Origin: Macquaria australasica
Lineage: Eukaryota > Chordata > Actinopteri > Centrarchiformes > Percichthyidae
Assembly (NCBI GenBank): GCA_005408345.1
Contig: SEMN01000127.1
Coordinates: 496,001 to 560,000 of the forward strand
Direction: 5' to 3'
Length of the DNA stretch: 64,000 bases
A program made the position numbers and the translations under genes. Position 1 is the stretch's first letter, and each line of letters opens with the position of its first letter. The notes under the pieces are model-generated. The model was not told where the DNA came from. It ran no database searches and was given only the letters and a program-made list of their open reading frames with translations. Shown here in pieces: positions 36,766 to 48,700 of this stretch.

Positions 36766-39700
36766 TAGATATATAGATATAGATAGATATAGATAGATAT
36801 AGATAGATATAGATAGATAGATAGATATAGATAGATATAGATATATATATAGATATATAGAGATATATATATATAGATAGATAGATAGATAGATAGATGG
36901 CGTCATACACAGTACATGGAGAAACCCTCACTAATTGTAACCAGTTTTTCTTTGTCCATTCTTTTGAGGCAGAAAAACTTTTTTCTTGGCTATCAAGCAA
37001 GTTGAAATGTCATTGAGTTTGTCAGAAGATAATAGAATGTGCTGTTGAGTTGTTGTTAATGTTAACAGCAGCCAAATGTTTAAGAGTTATAGTCTTCCAA
37101 ATTATTGTGCGAGGATATGTTAAGGCATACAGCAGCAAATCATAAAACCCAGAAGTTGACAAACAAAATCTGTGCAGATTTGATATTCAGATTTAGAAGT
37201 ACTAACATTGCCACATTCACTATGGAACCACTTTTAACTGTCATTTTTTATTCTGTTACTTTGTGAACAGATTTTCTCTAATGCACTAAAATGTTATGCT
37301 TTGTCTAATATTGTTTAAGTATGTTAAAAAGCATGCCTTTTGTCCTTTTTCTACAGCCCAGAACAAAGGTTCTCTGAACACATCAAAGACGAACGTAACA
37401 TGGACTTCCAGAAGAAATTCATCCTTAAGAGAGATGATGCCAGCATGGACAAGGATGATAATCAGGTAGGCTGTCATTGTTACTGTTTAATGGTCCAAAC
37501 CTGTGCCACTTCTTCTCATACTTTCTTCCCCCTCATGCTGATGTCATTTGTAGCTACATCCATCAGTTGTGTTTGTCATTGAGTCACAAAAAACTTTGCC
37601 ATTGGCTTGTCTCATGTAATCTTTCATAAGAACCTTAAAACAAACAATTTAAGTCTGCCTTTTGAGAAGTGGTCAGGTTGGGAAATTAACTTTTTAAAAT
37701 GTTAACATCTACTAGCCACTGACAGATAAATGTTCAAATGTACCAATCACTCAATAGTAAATCATCGTTTTGTTTCTGAAATGTACCAGCTAATTTCCAT
37801 CCCTGTAAGTGGTCCTTTTTCTTAGCCCTGGCTTGATCTTGCTGCAGCTTGTTGCATCAGTTGGAGATGGATCCCATAGCTGTTGCTTTTACAGAAGTAC
37901 AGACACAATAGTCGGGATGTGATGACATAGGGTTGTTCGTTTTTTTTCTTTTCCAGATGAGATGAAAGGAGGCAAGGTCTATTTTTGATGGCAACTAAGC
38001 TGTGAATCAGACACTCACACATTTCCAGTGATGAGCCCCCAGACTATCTGGGCATCTGGAAGTAGGACTAGTAGTTGGGCAGAGTGACATCAAAAGTACT
38101 GTAGCGTCATCTTGACCCAGCCATATGTTAATCATTAAAAAGAACTCCTTAATTATTTAAAGTAAGAGGAGTCTTAATTGATTTATCAATAGTAGCTATG
38201 TGTAAGAGCATGCAGGGTTTGAGTAGTGTTTACTGTACATTATTGTAGTTACACAGTTGGCAGGTGGGTGTGAAACAGCATCCATTCCAACAGAGATGGA
38301 AGTTGGCATGTGAAAGGCGATGTTAACAATAAGACTGTAAGACTTGGGGTGGTACTAATAATGGAGGAAGCTCCTTGCCTACTTTTAGGCTGTGTTGTCC
38401 AAACCCTTACATTCTCTATGCACCCCCCATATCTAAAACCACATGTTTTTAGATATTTTGCTGATGGGACATGTCAGATTTCCTGTATGCAAAATGGTTT
38501 TGCTTTTGTTAAATTGTTGATGATAAATTCATTTTAGATTTGGAGATGGCATGATACCAATTTTTTATTTCCAATACCACCAATACTGAGTGTACTAAAC
38601 TATTAATAGGCCATTCGTATGCAGTAACTTTCATGTTTCTGGTACTGTCTCTGAAAATGACACACAGACAACAGATTTCAATTTGCAGTGCAGTTAACAT
38701 CTCCTCCACTGCTGCTGATTCCCTGTGTTTAAGCCGCAAAACTGTTTAGCCTGGAGCGGTGCTTTTTTCGATTCAAAACCTGACTCTATCCACTGTGCTG
38801 TCAGACTTAGTAATGACACAAGATACACAAGATACACATTTAATCTCTGTTTGTCAGCTATAAAACTCACAACTGCAACATTTTCTATTCGTTTCAAAGG
38901 GAACTTAATACCTTCCTCATACAGACATGTAACAGTAGTTTCTGAGGTTTTCAATTAAGCATCGAAAACCCACATTTTCAACCACAGAAACAGGATAATA
39001 AAGAATAATAAATTTAAGCTTTTTTTTTTTTATCAACTTTGCTTGCTTTGTTGCTGCCTGAAGCAAGTTTCTCACACTTCATTCTTCCAACAGTGTTTGT
39101 TTTAAGCATTGACACTTTTCTTTGGCGCCCAATGCTTGTACATATTTGTCATAACCTTTTGTATGATGATTCTGCAAGTGTTCTGTCACGTTTGTGGTGT
39201 TGAACCATCCCACGCTGATTCCACCCCTCAAAACACTCATTTTGCACAGTTTCCATTGTGTTGTTTTGTTTTGACGACAGGCAGCTGCTCTCCCTTGCAT
39301 GCTACTGTTGTTATCGTGGCTTGTTGCTACCTATCTTTACAGCAAGTGCACTAAATGTGGCTATACATGTATTTACATAAAATACCAGAATATATTTGTG
39401 AATAGTGCATATTAGATTGTAACTGTAATTTTTCCAATATGATTGTTTTCCCAAATGTTAGATCCGTGTGCCGCTGCAGGACGGGCGACGTAGCAAGTCC
39501 ATTGAAGAGCGAGAGGAAGAGTATCAGCGGGTACGAGACCGGATCTTTGCCCGAGAAGTAAGTATTGGACCTGGACAGGGTAACAAACACTGGGAAAGAC
39601 AATGTCAGTCATTAGCTATTACCCCCAGCTCCTTTGACTAGTGAGAAGTCAGTATTTCTTAATTAGACAAGAATAAGGACTGTTTATTTAATAACTGGTG

Positions 39701-42700
39701 TAGTGAAATGGTGGTAATATTTATACTTGTCAGTGGTTTCCAACATGACCCGTTAATACAAAGCATTATGAACTTGCAACCCCTCATCACAGGGTGCACG
39801 TCTGTGAGTTGTGAACAGCTCAGTTGAAGAGTTTTTTTTTACCTTCTCAGACCGTTTAATTTTAATAGTTTTTGGAGACCCGTAGAGGTAAAACTATACA
39901 GTATTTGGCAAGAAAAGAGCAAAGATTACAGTGAGGGGGTTCCCGACCCCCAGATCGGGAACCATTGCTTTAAGTGACATATCACATCCTAGATGCATAT
40001 GAATGTTAAAATTGAAAACTTCTGAAAGGTTGATATACAAAAAATGTTTGTCTTAAGTGCTCCTTGATGAATGAAGCATTTCATAATGTGCAGGTGTCCT
40101 TTTTTTTACAGTCCTCTCAAAATGGATACATCAACGACAACAGGTAAGATTATGCTTCCTACTGGAGACTTTAGTGTGTGCAAATGTATAAGACTCCATC
40201 CTTGCCGCCTTTCCCCTTAGCTACAGTTTGCTTGTTAGGTTTCAGCTATGGAAGGAAGGGGGCTGCAGACCCACAAAGATTATACATTGATTCTTTATAT
40301 AAATCTGACCACATGCAATAATCTAGCCCCTACAAATGTTTGACAAAGTTGACTTCAAACATTTAGTTGCAAAAGAGAATTTACATTTCTTTATGTCACT
40401 CTTTTATTCTTTTCATTGCCAGACAAATGATCAATATGCATTTGCTGATGTTTCTCTCCTGTGCCAAATTTTCTAATTTTCAAGGGTTGTTTCATGCTAG
40501 ACTTTGAGGGACACACTGTTTTTGAGAAAGATTTGTAGGTAGTGGAACAAATGTTTTCTAGAAATAAGTTAGCTCACACAGCAGTTAGTCAGCCTCCATT
40601 CCTCGGCACCCTGGCCATTGACGTAGAAAGATTAGGACATAATATGCTGAGAGAGATAGAAAGAGGAAGCGTGGGCTTTTCAACAGTCAAAGTTTCTGCC
40701 TTGTGTGCGTTTTTTTTTTTTCTTCCTTCTTCTCAGGGGTAAAGGTTCTACACTGTGCCCGCCTCTACCTCCTACCCCTCCTTATCTCACCCTCCCCTAA
40801 ACCCCCTCTTGTTCTCCAATCCAGTCCTGTAACCCTAGCATTTTCTCCTAATGTTAACCCCAACAGACTTTCCACTGAAGGCTACTGCTCTAGCTCTCAA
40901 AAGAGGAGGCAGATCTTTAGGTATTGGGGTGCTGCTGACTTTGACTTGTGTGTTGCCATGCCCATTTTTTGAAAGTGGTTTGGTGATGATAGTGGTGACT
41001 TGTGGTGGTTTTTATATCTTTGCTTGGCGTAGTCGGCTGATTGATGGCTATTCCAGCACTGCACCGTGGGGCTTCCCATGGCCCATGCATGGCTGCTTTG
41101 TGGTTTCACTGAGGACCGATTGCCCTACTTACCCTTCCACCCATCCACCGTCAACTACATTTCTTATATAAAGTAACTGCATCGCTTCCACAGTAACCTG
41201 TTTGTTTTGTGGTTGACTTAGTTTTGTAGTTTTTGTTAACGTGTCACCTGTTGGATAGTAGCACATAAGAATGATGTAAGCAGTACATACATGCAATAGT
41301 GCTATTGGACTGAAAGTGAAGTTGACAAAAAGGAAATACGAGACATGAGACTGTAAATAAAAGACGGTGTTATCATGTTTGCAGTGTGTGCAAAAGGACT
41401 GCAGCTAACAATTATTTTCATTGTTGATTAATCTTCTGATTATTTTATCGATAAACCTTTTGGTCCTATAACATATCAGACAGTAGTGAAGTCCCAAGCC
41501 CAAGTTGACATATTTATGTTGCTTTTTATCGTCCGACCAGCATATACAACTATATTAGCAATAGCAAATATTCACATTTTAGAAGCTGGAACCAGTGACT
41601 TTTTAGTATTGTTTCTTTTAAAAATTACTTAAATAATTTATCTTAAAGTGTTATTAGGACGCCAATTATGAACCGCAATGCCCCCCAGTTAGAATCCAAT
41701 CAGGGATGTTTGTTGCCTCTCTCTCTTCCTCGTTTCCTGTAATCTGTCCACTATTGCTATCTGATAAAGGCATAAAATGCATAATTTAATTAAATTTAAA
41801 AAAAAAGTCGATTGATTAATTGACTAATCGTTTCAGCTATAGAGTGCAACAATATGTACAGTTCCTTTTCATTATGTAAAAGTATGTAATATACATTCTG
41901 CTGTTTGTAAACATTGTGTCCACCATATTATTTAGAGATTAGCTTTTACATATAGCCCTATTTTCTTCTATTTTTTTTCTTTTCATTTTTCGTCTTCAAC
42001 CTTTGAACCATCCCATTCTTGGTGACTTTGTTCATTCCTTTATCACTTTTATTTGTGCTGCCTGCAGAAAATTTCTTAGAGGTTGACATGTAATCTAAAA
42101 TGGCATTAATGTTTCATGTTTGAAGCTTTTTACATTTCCCCTAAAAATTAGCTTAATATCCAAAGCCTAGCATTCGTGTAAAGTATATGCCTTTTAATCT
42201 TTACAGAATACTTGCTGTTAAACTAAGAACACCATAAAACCACAGAGTTCACTTAAATTAACCAAAACAAGAAGACAACACGGGTTAATTGAGCTGTTTA
42301 ACAAAGACTGAGAGTGATGGAAGCACAGAACAACCACAGCCTATCTTCCCTGCTTCCCCTCTTTGGGTGTGTGGTTGGGAATGCTGTCGTGAGGAGAGAG
42401 TGGAGATGAAGTATCATGTGATCTACAGCAGAATCCCTCCTCCTCTTCCTCTTCCCACTCATCCTGCTCTCATCTTTGTCTGCAGAGCGAAGCGAACAAG
42501 TGTGCGCCTCCCTTTTACAGAGAATGGCAGAGCACCCACCCTTCCTTAAAATAGGCTGTGCAGAGAGAGGACTCAAAATAGATCCTCCATTAATTACAGT
42601 CTCTCTGAAATATTTATCAGCCACAGTCACCTTCAAACACCACTCACTATTACTAGGGTTTTACAACCCATACCACATCCCTGTTCTCGTCATGGAGATT

Positions 42701-45700
42701 CCCACAATCAGCCTTACATGTTTTGAATTCATTTTGTTCTCTACACGGACATAATCTGTTCATATCCCTCTTCTAGTTCTAAGAGGATGAAAAAGCAAGT
42801 GTTTACAGCTGACTTGCCTGTTTTTTTGTTGTTGTATTTTTTTTGACTCTGCTGTCCTCAATGCACAGTTGTAGGTCTCTGTTCAGCTGCAAGGCTTTCT
42901 ATCTACATTCAGCCTAATGCCACACCACAGTATGTATAGCGCATCTTTCTTTTTTGAATTTCATTTTTATTTAAAGTTGTTATTTTCAAGCACAAGCACA
43001 GTAGGACATGTTCAAATGGAGCAATAATATCCTTAATGCTGACATGTCAATGGCAGACCCAACCAATCACTTGTGATGGAGGGGTTTCCCCAGAGTGGTG
43101 GTTACGCTTACAGTGTGATCGTTGGTTTTCTCGGCAGCTACCCTTATCCAGGGTGACAGCATCACAACAACACAATGAGTGTGTATACAGCAATATAGTT
43201 TAAAGAACCATAGTGGTGAACCAGTGGTAGCAAGTGGTTATTTTGTCGATAGTGTGTGTGAGTCTGAGTGTTGATGTACATCTGCTCTTACTGTGTGAGT
43301 GTTGATGTACATCTGGTATTCATTTACAGGTGTATATGTGTCTCGTTTCTGTCATTTCTTGTCTTTAATACAACGTATTTTAAGCGCATGTGTTCCCGTT
43401 TATCTGTATTCAAATGTATAACACGTATGTATGCAAGTACTCATTCTGTAAAGTCCTTTTATGTGAATGTTGTCTCCAGTCTTTGATGGTTTGTGTGTTG
43501 AATTCATGGAAATTTGTCTCATCTAGTGTCACTGTACTATCCTCTTACACCCCAGTGTTGATTGTCTGGAGCATCTTTTCTCCCTGCATGTATGTTTTCC
43601 TATGTGAATGGGTTTGTGTGTGCGAATGTGTGCGTGTGGTCGTATGTTTAAATTGGAAATAATATTGTTTGGTGGTTTGTTGCCTGATTTTTGTGTTGTG
43701 GTTTCACTGAACCAGCCAATATGCATCTGTGTTGAATGCCCCATCCTAAAGCCTGTCACACTGTGCATCCTCTCTACCTGTTGATGACCTTACTGTGCTC
43801 TTCTGCTTCTACTCTCCCCTCTATCCTATTTTGTCTTTGACTATCCTTCTGTTTCTGTTTCCACCTACATTCTTCTCTGCTTCAAATTATCCTATGTGCA
43901 CATCGTCCCCATTTCTATATATCCCTCACCCTACCCATGTTCACTCTACTCTCTGTACTCACCTCTCACTTGCTACTTCTTAACTCTCCTGTTACTTCAC
44001 CTCTTCTCTTCCCCCTTTCCTGCATCCATCCCCATTTTATCCCCTTCATTTCATCTCTTTGTCTCTCTCTTCTTCCTCCCCGTTCTATCTTCTCTCAGAG
44101 GGAACCGCGAGAGCTCCAGCCGGGCATCTAGCAGTCGTCAAAGCAGCACAGACAGTGACATGAAGTGCCTGGAGCCACGGCCCTGGAGCAGCACCGACTC
44201 AGACAGCTCCAACCGCACCCTCCGGCCGCCCGTCACTAAGGCTAGCAGCTTCTCTGGCATCTCCATCCTTACCAGAGGGGATAGCCTTGGCAGCAACAAA
44301 GGCTCCCAGGGAAGCTGCAAAGGCTCTCGCTCTGGTAAGGACTGGAGAAAAGTTGAGAAAACTAGAGAGACATTTAGGTCTTTCTAGTGTATGTCGTTAC
44401 GGCTAGCATTAGCTTACCTGTTCTGAAACACTAGCTTTTACTATTCATTATAATTATTGCTACTTAAGTGAAGCAAGCACATCATTAAAGTGTGTTGCTT
44501 CGAATCATGTAGGCAACATTTTACATATAGTGTCATGTCATAAAGTAGATATAATGACTTAAGGTCATTGTAGTTCATTAATAGAAAAAAATTGTATACT
44601 ATATTTTGCCCGAATAGACGGCACTGATTATAAGTCGACCCCCCCACCCACTTGTTTTTGAAAAAGGAATTTTTGAAGATATGAAACACTTTTAGCCTAG
44701 TCCTGTTGGGAAAGTTTCCTTCAAGATACTACTGGTCCAAGGAGAAGATAGTCCTCATCCTTGAAGCCGTTTCTCTCAAAGTGAAACATGATTTACTTCT
44801 AATAAAACACAAGGTAAATCTGTTTGTTTAGCTTGTCTATCGGTTGCATACTCTCTCTCCTGTCTGCCTCTTGGAAGCGGTCAGAATGATTTTCTCTTTT
44901 AGCATTTTCTCTTTGAGCTGCTCATTATTAAATTCTATGACACTGGTTACCCTTGGCTGCTTGACAGATGATTCAGTCCTTGCAGTTTCTGCAGGAAAGA
45001 CATCAGGAGACACTCCTGGCTCATTTTCACTCATTAGTAATTTATTTCCTCTGTTACACAAGCAGTCGGAAACTCCTGTAGGTTTAACTGGACTAACACT
45101 CACAGGCCTGACTAAGGGGCGGTGTATGTTTTGAACAGAGCTTGTTGGTGCGATGTGTTTATGCAGCCACATCTGAAATCAAATGTGTTCTTAATACCTG
45201 TTCTTAATGGCCACACTCAAAGGTGGAGTAAAAAGCCAACCGTGATAGAAAGGGGGAGACACAATATCCTTGAAATATGGGGATGGGTACATTTTTAGTT
45301 TCTCCTGGAAGTCATTTATAGTGTTGCACTCGGTTGTTCACGTGACAAGGGTCAGAAATGGTTGTGTCAAAAATGAAATATGAGCTAGCTGGCCAATCGT
45401 GGCATGAAGTGGGTGTGAATATTGTGAAGATTGTTGGTTTTAGAAAATTGTTGGATACAGCCCTCCCAATCCAACGTCAGATGGGTGTGGGGGGAGGGGG
45501 TTTCAAAGCTATTCTACCGTCCGGAAAGCAGTTCTGAAGAAGTATACTGGCAGCTTAACTCACAGACACACTCTATAAACTGACTTGAAGAAACTGGCTA
45601 GCATAGCAACATTAAAGCTATAAACAACCCATAATGCAACACTCTGTATGAGCCAGTGTTACACCAGTACTCTCCATTCAAAAAGAAAATCTGATGATGT

Positions 45701-48700
45701 GATTTATGTAAATGTCTCGTCCTTGAATATAATGCGACCCCAACTTTTTCCAAATGTAATATCCGGAAAACAATGTCATCAAATATTCAGGCTAATATGG
45801 TATTTGGTTTGTGAACCGTTTGTGAGCTTATTTGCAGGTTAAAACAAATAGGAATCAGTTGTTGCTATAATTAACCCCAGGCCCATAACATTTAAACTAG
45901 AGAGAGGCTTCACCTCCTGCTGGAATGTTAACTTGAGTCTAGTGGTCTAGGAAACTCACATTATGTTGTAAAATAGAGGATAATACAAGAAAATAATACA
46001 GGCACGTGAATATAAGCATAACAGTATTTTCTTTTTGTATGACCAAATTATTTTGATAATAATATGCAAAATTATTTCCTGTATCCATCATGTCTTCTTC
46101 TGCATCACTAGGTCTGCCCCTAGTCAGTCCTGATGTGTGTCCCCCACCTGCAGCCTCCCAGTCTAGCCGTAGCCTACTACCCTGCCCATCACAACAGCCA
46201 CAGCCCCAGGCTCCGCCTCAGACTGCCCTGCTTCCCACCCCACAGCAACACCCCATGGGCAACCACATGATTGCTCAGGTATGTACCTCCACTACCTGCA
46301 TTTATGTCAACCATATCAGTAAAAATGAAGACACGCTTTCAAGTTGGAGAGGATCTACTTGAATCTGGTGGTCATTAGAACATTTAGTGATCTAATATCC
46401 ACCTACTTACTCTGAGTGGGTTGGTAATTAAGTTAATGTTGTGCCTGAGGCTGAATCTGGCCATATGTAAGGAGAAGGAACTTTGAGCAATAATATAAAA
46501 TGATATTGTTTACAGTCAATGAGAACATATCTAATGACAGCCATTTCCTCTCTTGTTTCTCTCTGAGTAGTAGTAATTACATTTCATGTTGTTCAGTTTT
46601 ATTGCTTTTGTATAATATTTAGAAACTAAATATGATTTCCATTTCCATCTGTTCATTAACAACCTTTCCTCTGTGTTCTAACCCACATCTTTCCTATTTC
46701 TTCATTTCTCTTTATTCCCTTCTATCCGTCTGCTTCTGACATCCTCCCTCTCACTGGCTTGCTCCACTCTCTCTCTCAATGCTCTGCCTCTTTATTCCCT
46801 CCCTCTTTCTGGTGCTGTGTATAGCCGGTGGCGTCTCTGCAGCCCTCTCAGCCTGTTTCCTACTCCAGCCCTTCCTGCCCCCAGGTTCTCCTGCCAGTTT
46901 CTCCTCCCCAGCAGTACACAATGGTACTGACACCTCTTGTAGCTTCATCTCTGTATATTAATTCACTGCATTACTGACACCCTCACTCTTCGCATTTAGT
47001 TATTGCTGTATTCTGCTAGAAACTCTTGCACTCTCATACCCTGTTCTCATTCATATTAGTTTGGTATTTAGCCACAATCGTGGAAGAATTATGTCTTTGC
47101 TGCTCTAAACCATTCAGGTAGTACTTTCTCTTCAGGCTGTGTAATAATCTTTGTGCTATCTCAGTTGCGTGTCTGCATGTACGTCAAGCACACATGATTT
47201 GCTGTGACCAAAAAAAAAAGTAGCTTTTGTGCTTTGTGGTACATTATTTTGGCAATTGTAATGGTAAATTAACTTTGTTTCCTTGTGATGTGAAAAATAC
47301 TTTTAGTCCACCAAGCAATTTATATTTTACACACAGTAGTGGATACCTTTTTTGGGAAGCAAATTGCTAAGTAGTTTACATTCTTTTGAATAAATACAGA
47401 TTTATGTTAAGAAATTGCAAACCTCTATATATGAGCCATTAACTAAAAAAAACCCAAAACACTGAACCCAGAAAAAATGGAACTGGGTTAAAAGATTTTA
47501 TTTTTTAATTTGGAGAAAGATTTAAAGAGATTTTTATGTGATCATACTTGACTGAATGTAATAGTTGACTAATGTGTTTAAATTGTGTAGTATTCACATC
47601 TCAAATAAATCCATGAAATTATAGACATTGCAGTGCTCTCATCCTGTTCTGCCATATGAGCAGCGACCCGTTGAGTGTTCGTAGAGACCCAATCCGTAAA
47701 GGAACTCTCCCTGAATATTTTGGGAAATATACTTACTTTCTGTCAAGCCCACACTCAGATGTGACTATCCGACAACTGTGTCATTAGCTTTATCTCGCAA
47801 TCTAGCCACTATTACTTCCATGAGTCACATTCTTATTGTACTGGATGCAAAGTGATGAAATTGGTATCGATTCTCTCATCTGACTCTTTTGTAAGATGGT
47901 AGACGGGTATTTTCCAAAATGTCAGTGGTCCTTTAATACTCATGTCTCCAGTGCTCTCATGCTGTTGCTAATCATGTAGCATTATGGCTTTGGTTATCAC
48001 GCAGACCTTACTTAGACCTTACACAACTTCAAAATTCACAAGAGGCACTGACATAGAGATACCAAGAGCAAACAGGTCTGCAACCCATTTGAGGTCATGA
48101 CCTATAACTTTATCTACAGATATATAAAGCTAGATATATAAAGCTATAAATCATGACCTATAGCTTTATATATATGTAGATGATGCATACAGTGGCTTGC
48201 TATAATGCACTTTTTAATTAATGGTATGAATTTAAAAGTACATTAAATATTAAGTCAATGGGTAGATCACTTTTTCTTGTTCTTTTCTAGTATATAGCTA
48301 AAAGTGCCTGCTAGTTTATGGTTAACCTCTATGGCTAACAATACCTGCCAGTGTTTCAGAGTATTTGAGCGTAATTTGCAGTTGTTAATTATATCACACA
48401 TGTTGTATTCAATACTGTGTAATCTAGATTCATACAAACAATTTTCTACTTGTATTTAGCATAATGGCAGTGAAAACCCTCCAATGACATCATTCCCATT
48501 CCTCCCAGGGAGAAGAGCTGGCGCCCCAGTTCAGCCAGATGACGTTGAGTCGGCAGGGCTCCAGTGAGAACCCTGAGCCTCCCCCCATGTATCAGGCTCC
48601 CCCCACGGTGCTGTCCCAGCACCCCCCTCCTCAGACCAGCTACATCATGGCTACCACGGGTCAGCCTATGCCGCCTCCGTCTGGCTACCAGCCTGCCACT

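Larger units (their letters stand above)
30369..37356 (+). other. r3hdm2: Introns between coding exons 1 and 8
   Basis: Introns at 30369-31214, 31257-33385, 33473-33636, 33761-34484, 34564-35159, 35220-35931 and 36073-37356. Apart from poly(A) (35649-35672) and the microsatellite at 36720-36898 they are plain AT-rich intronic DNA. No further exons were seen. Confidence 0.7.
37466..48508 (+). other. r3hdm2: Introns between coding exons 8 and 15
   Basis: Introns at 37466-39461, 39558-40111, 40144-40866, 40921-44098, 44335-46111, 46279-46824 and 46924-48508. They hold the MITE-like elements at 39731, 41396, 44597 and 47697 and the hairpin near 48101. Pyrimidine-rich tracts before 44099 and 46825 are the acceptors' own. 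Nothing else was recognised. Confidence 0.7.

Noticed and set aside
36701..37000. Tyr/Ile/Ser-repeat ORF on the minus strand
   Set aside because: Translation of the TA/GATA microsatellite.
42486..42555. Possible extra coding exon after ctttgtctgcag
   Set aside because: The acceptor is strong, but the frame entering from exon 10 or 11 meets a TAA before any good donor, and no family sequence matches.
43896..44387. 163-codon ORF over coding exon 12
   Set aside because: The upstream part is the polypyrimidine tract of the acceptor; only 44099-44334 is exon.
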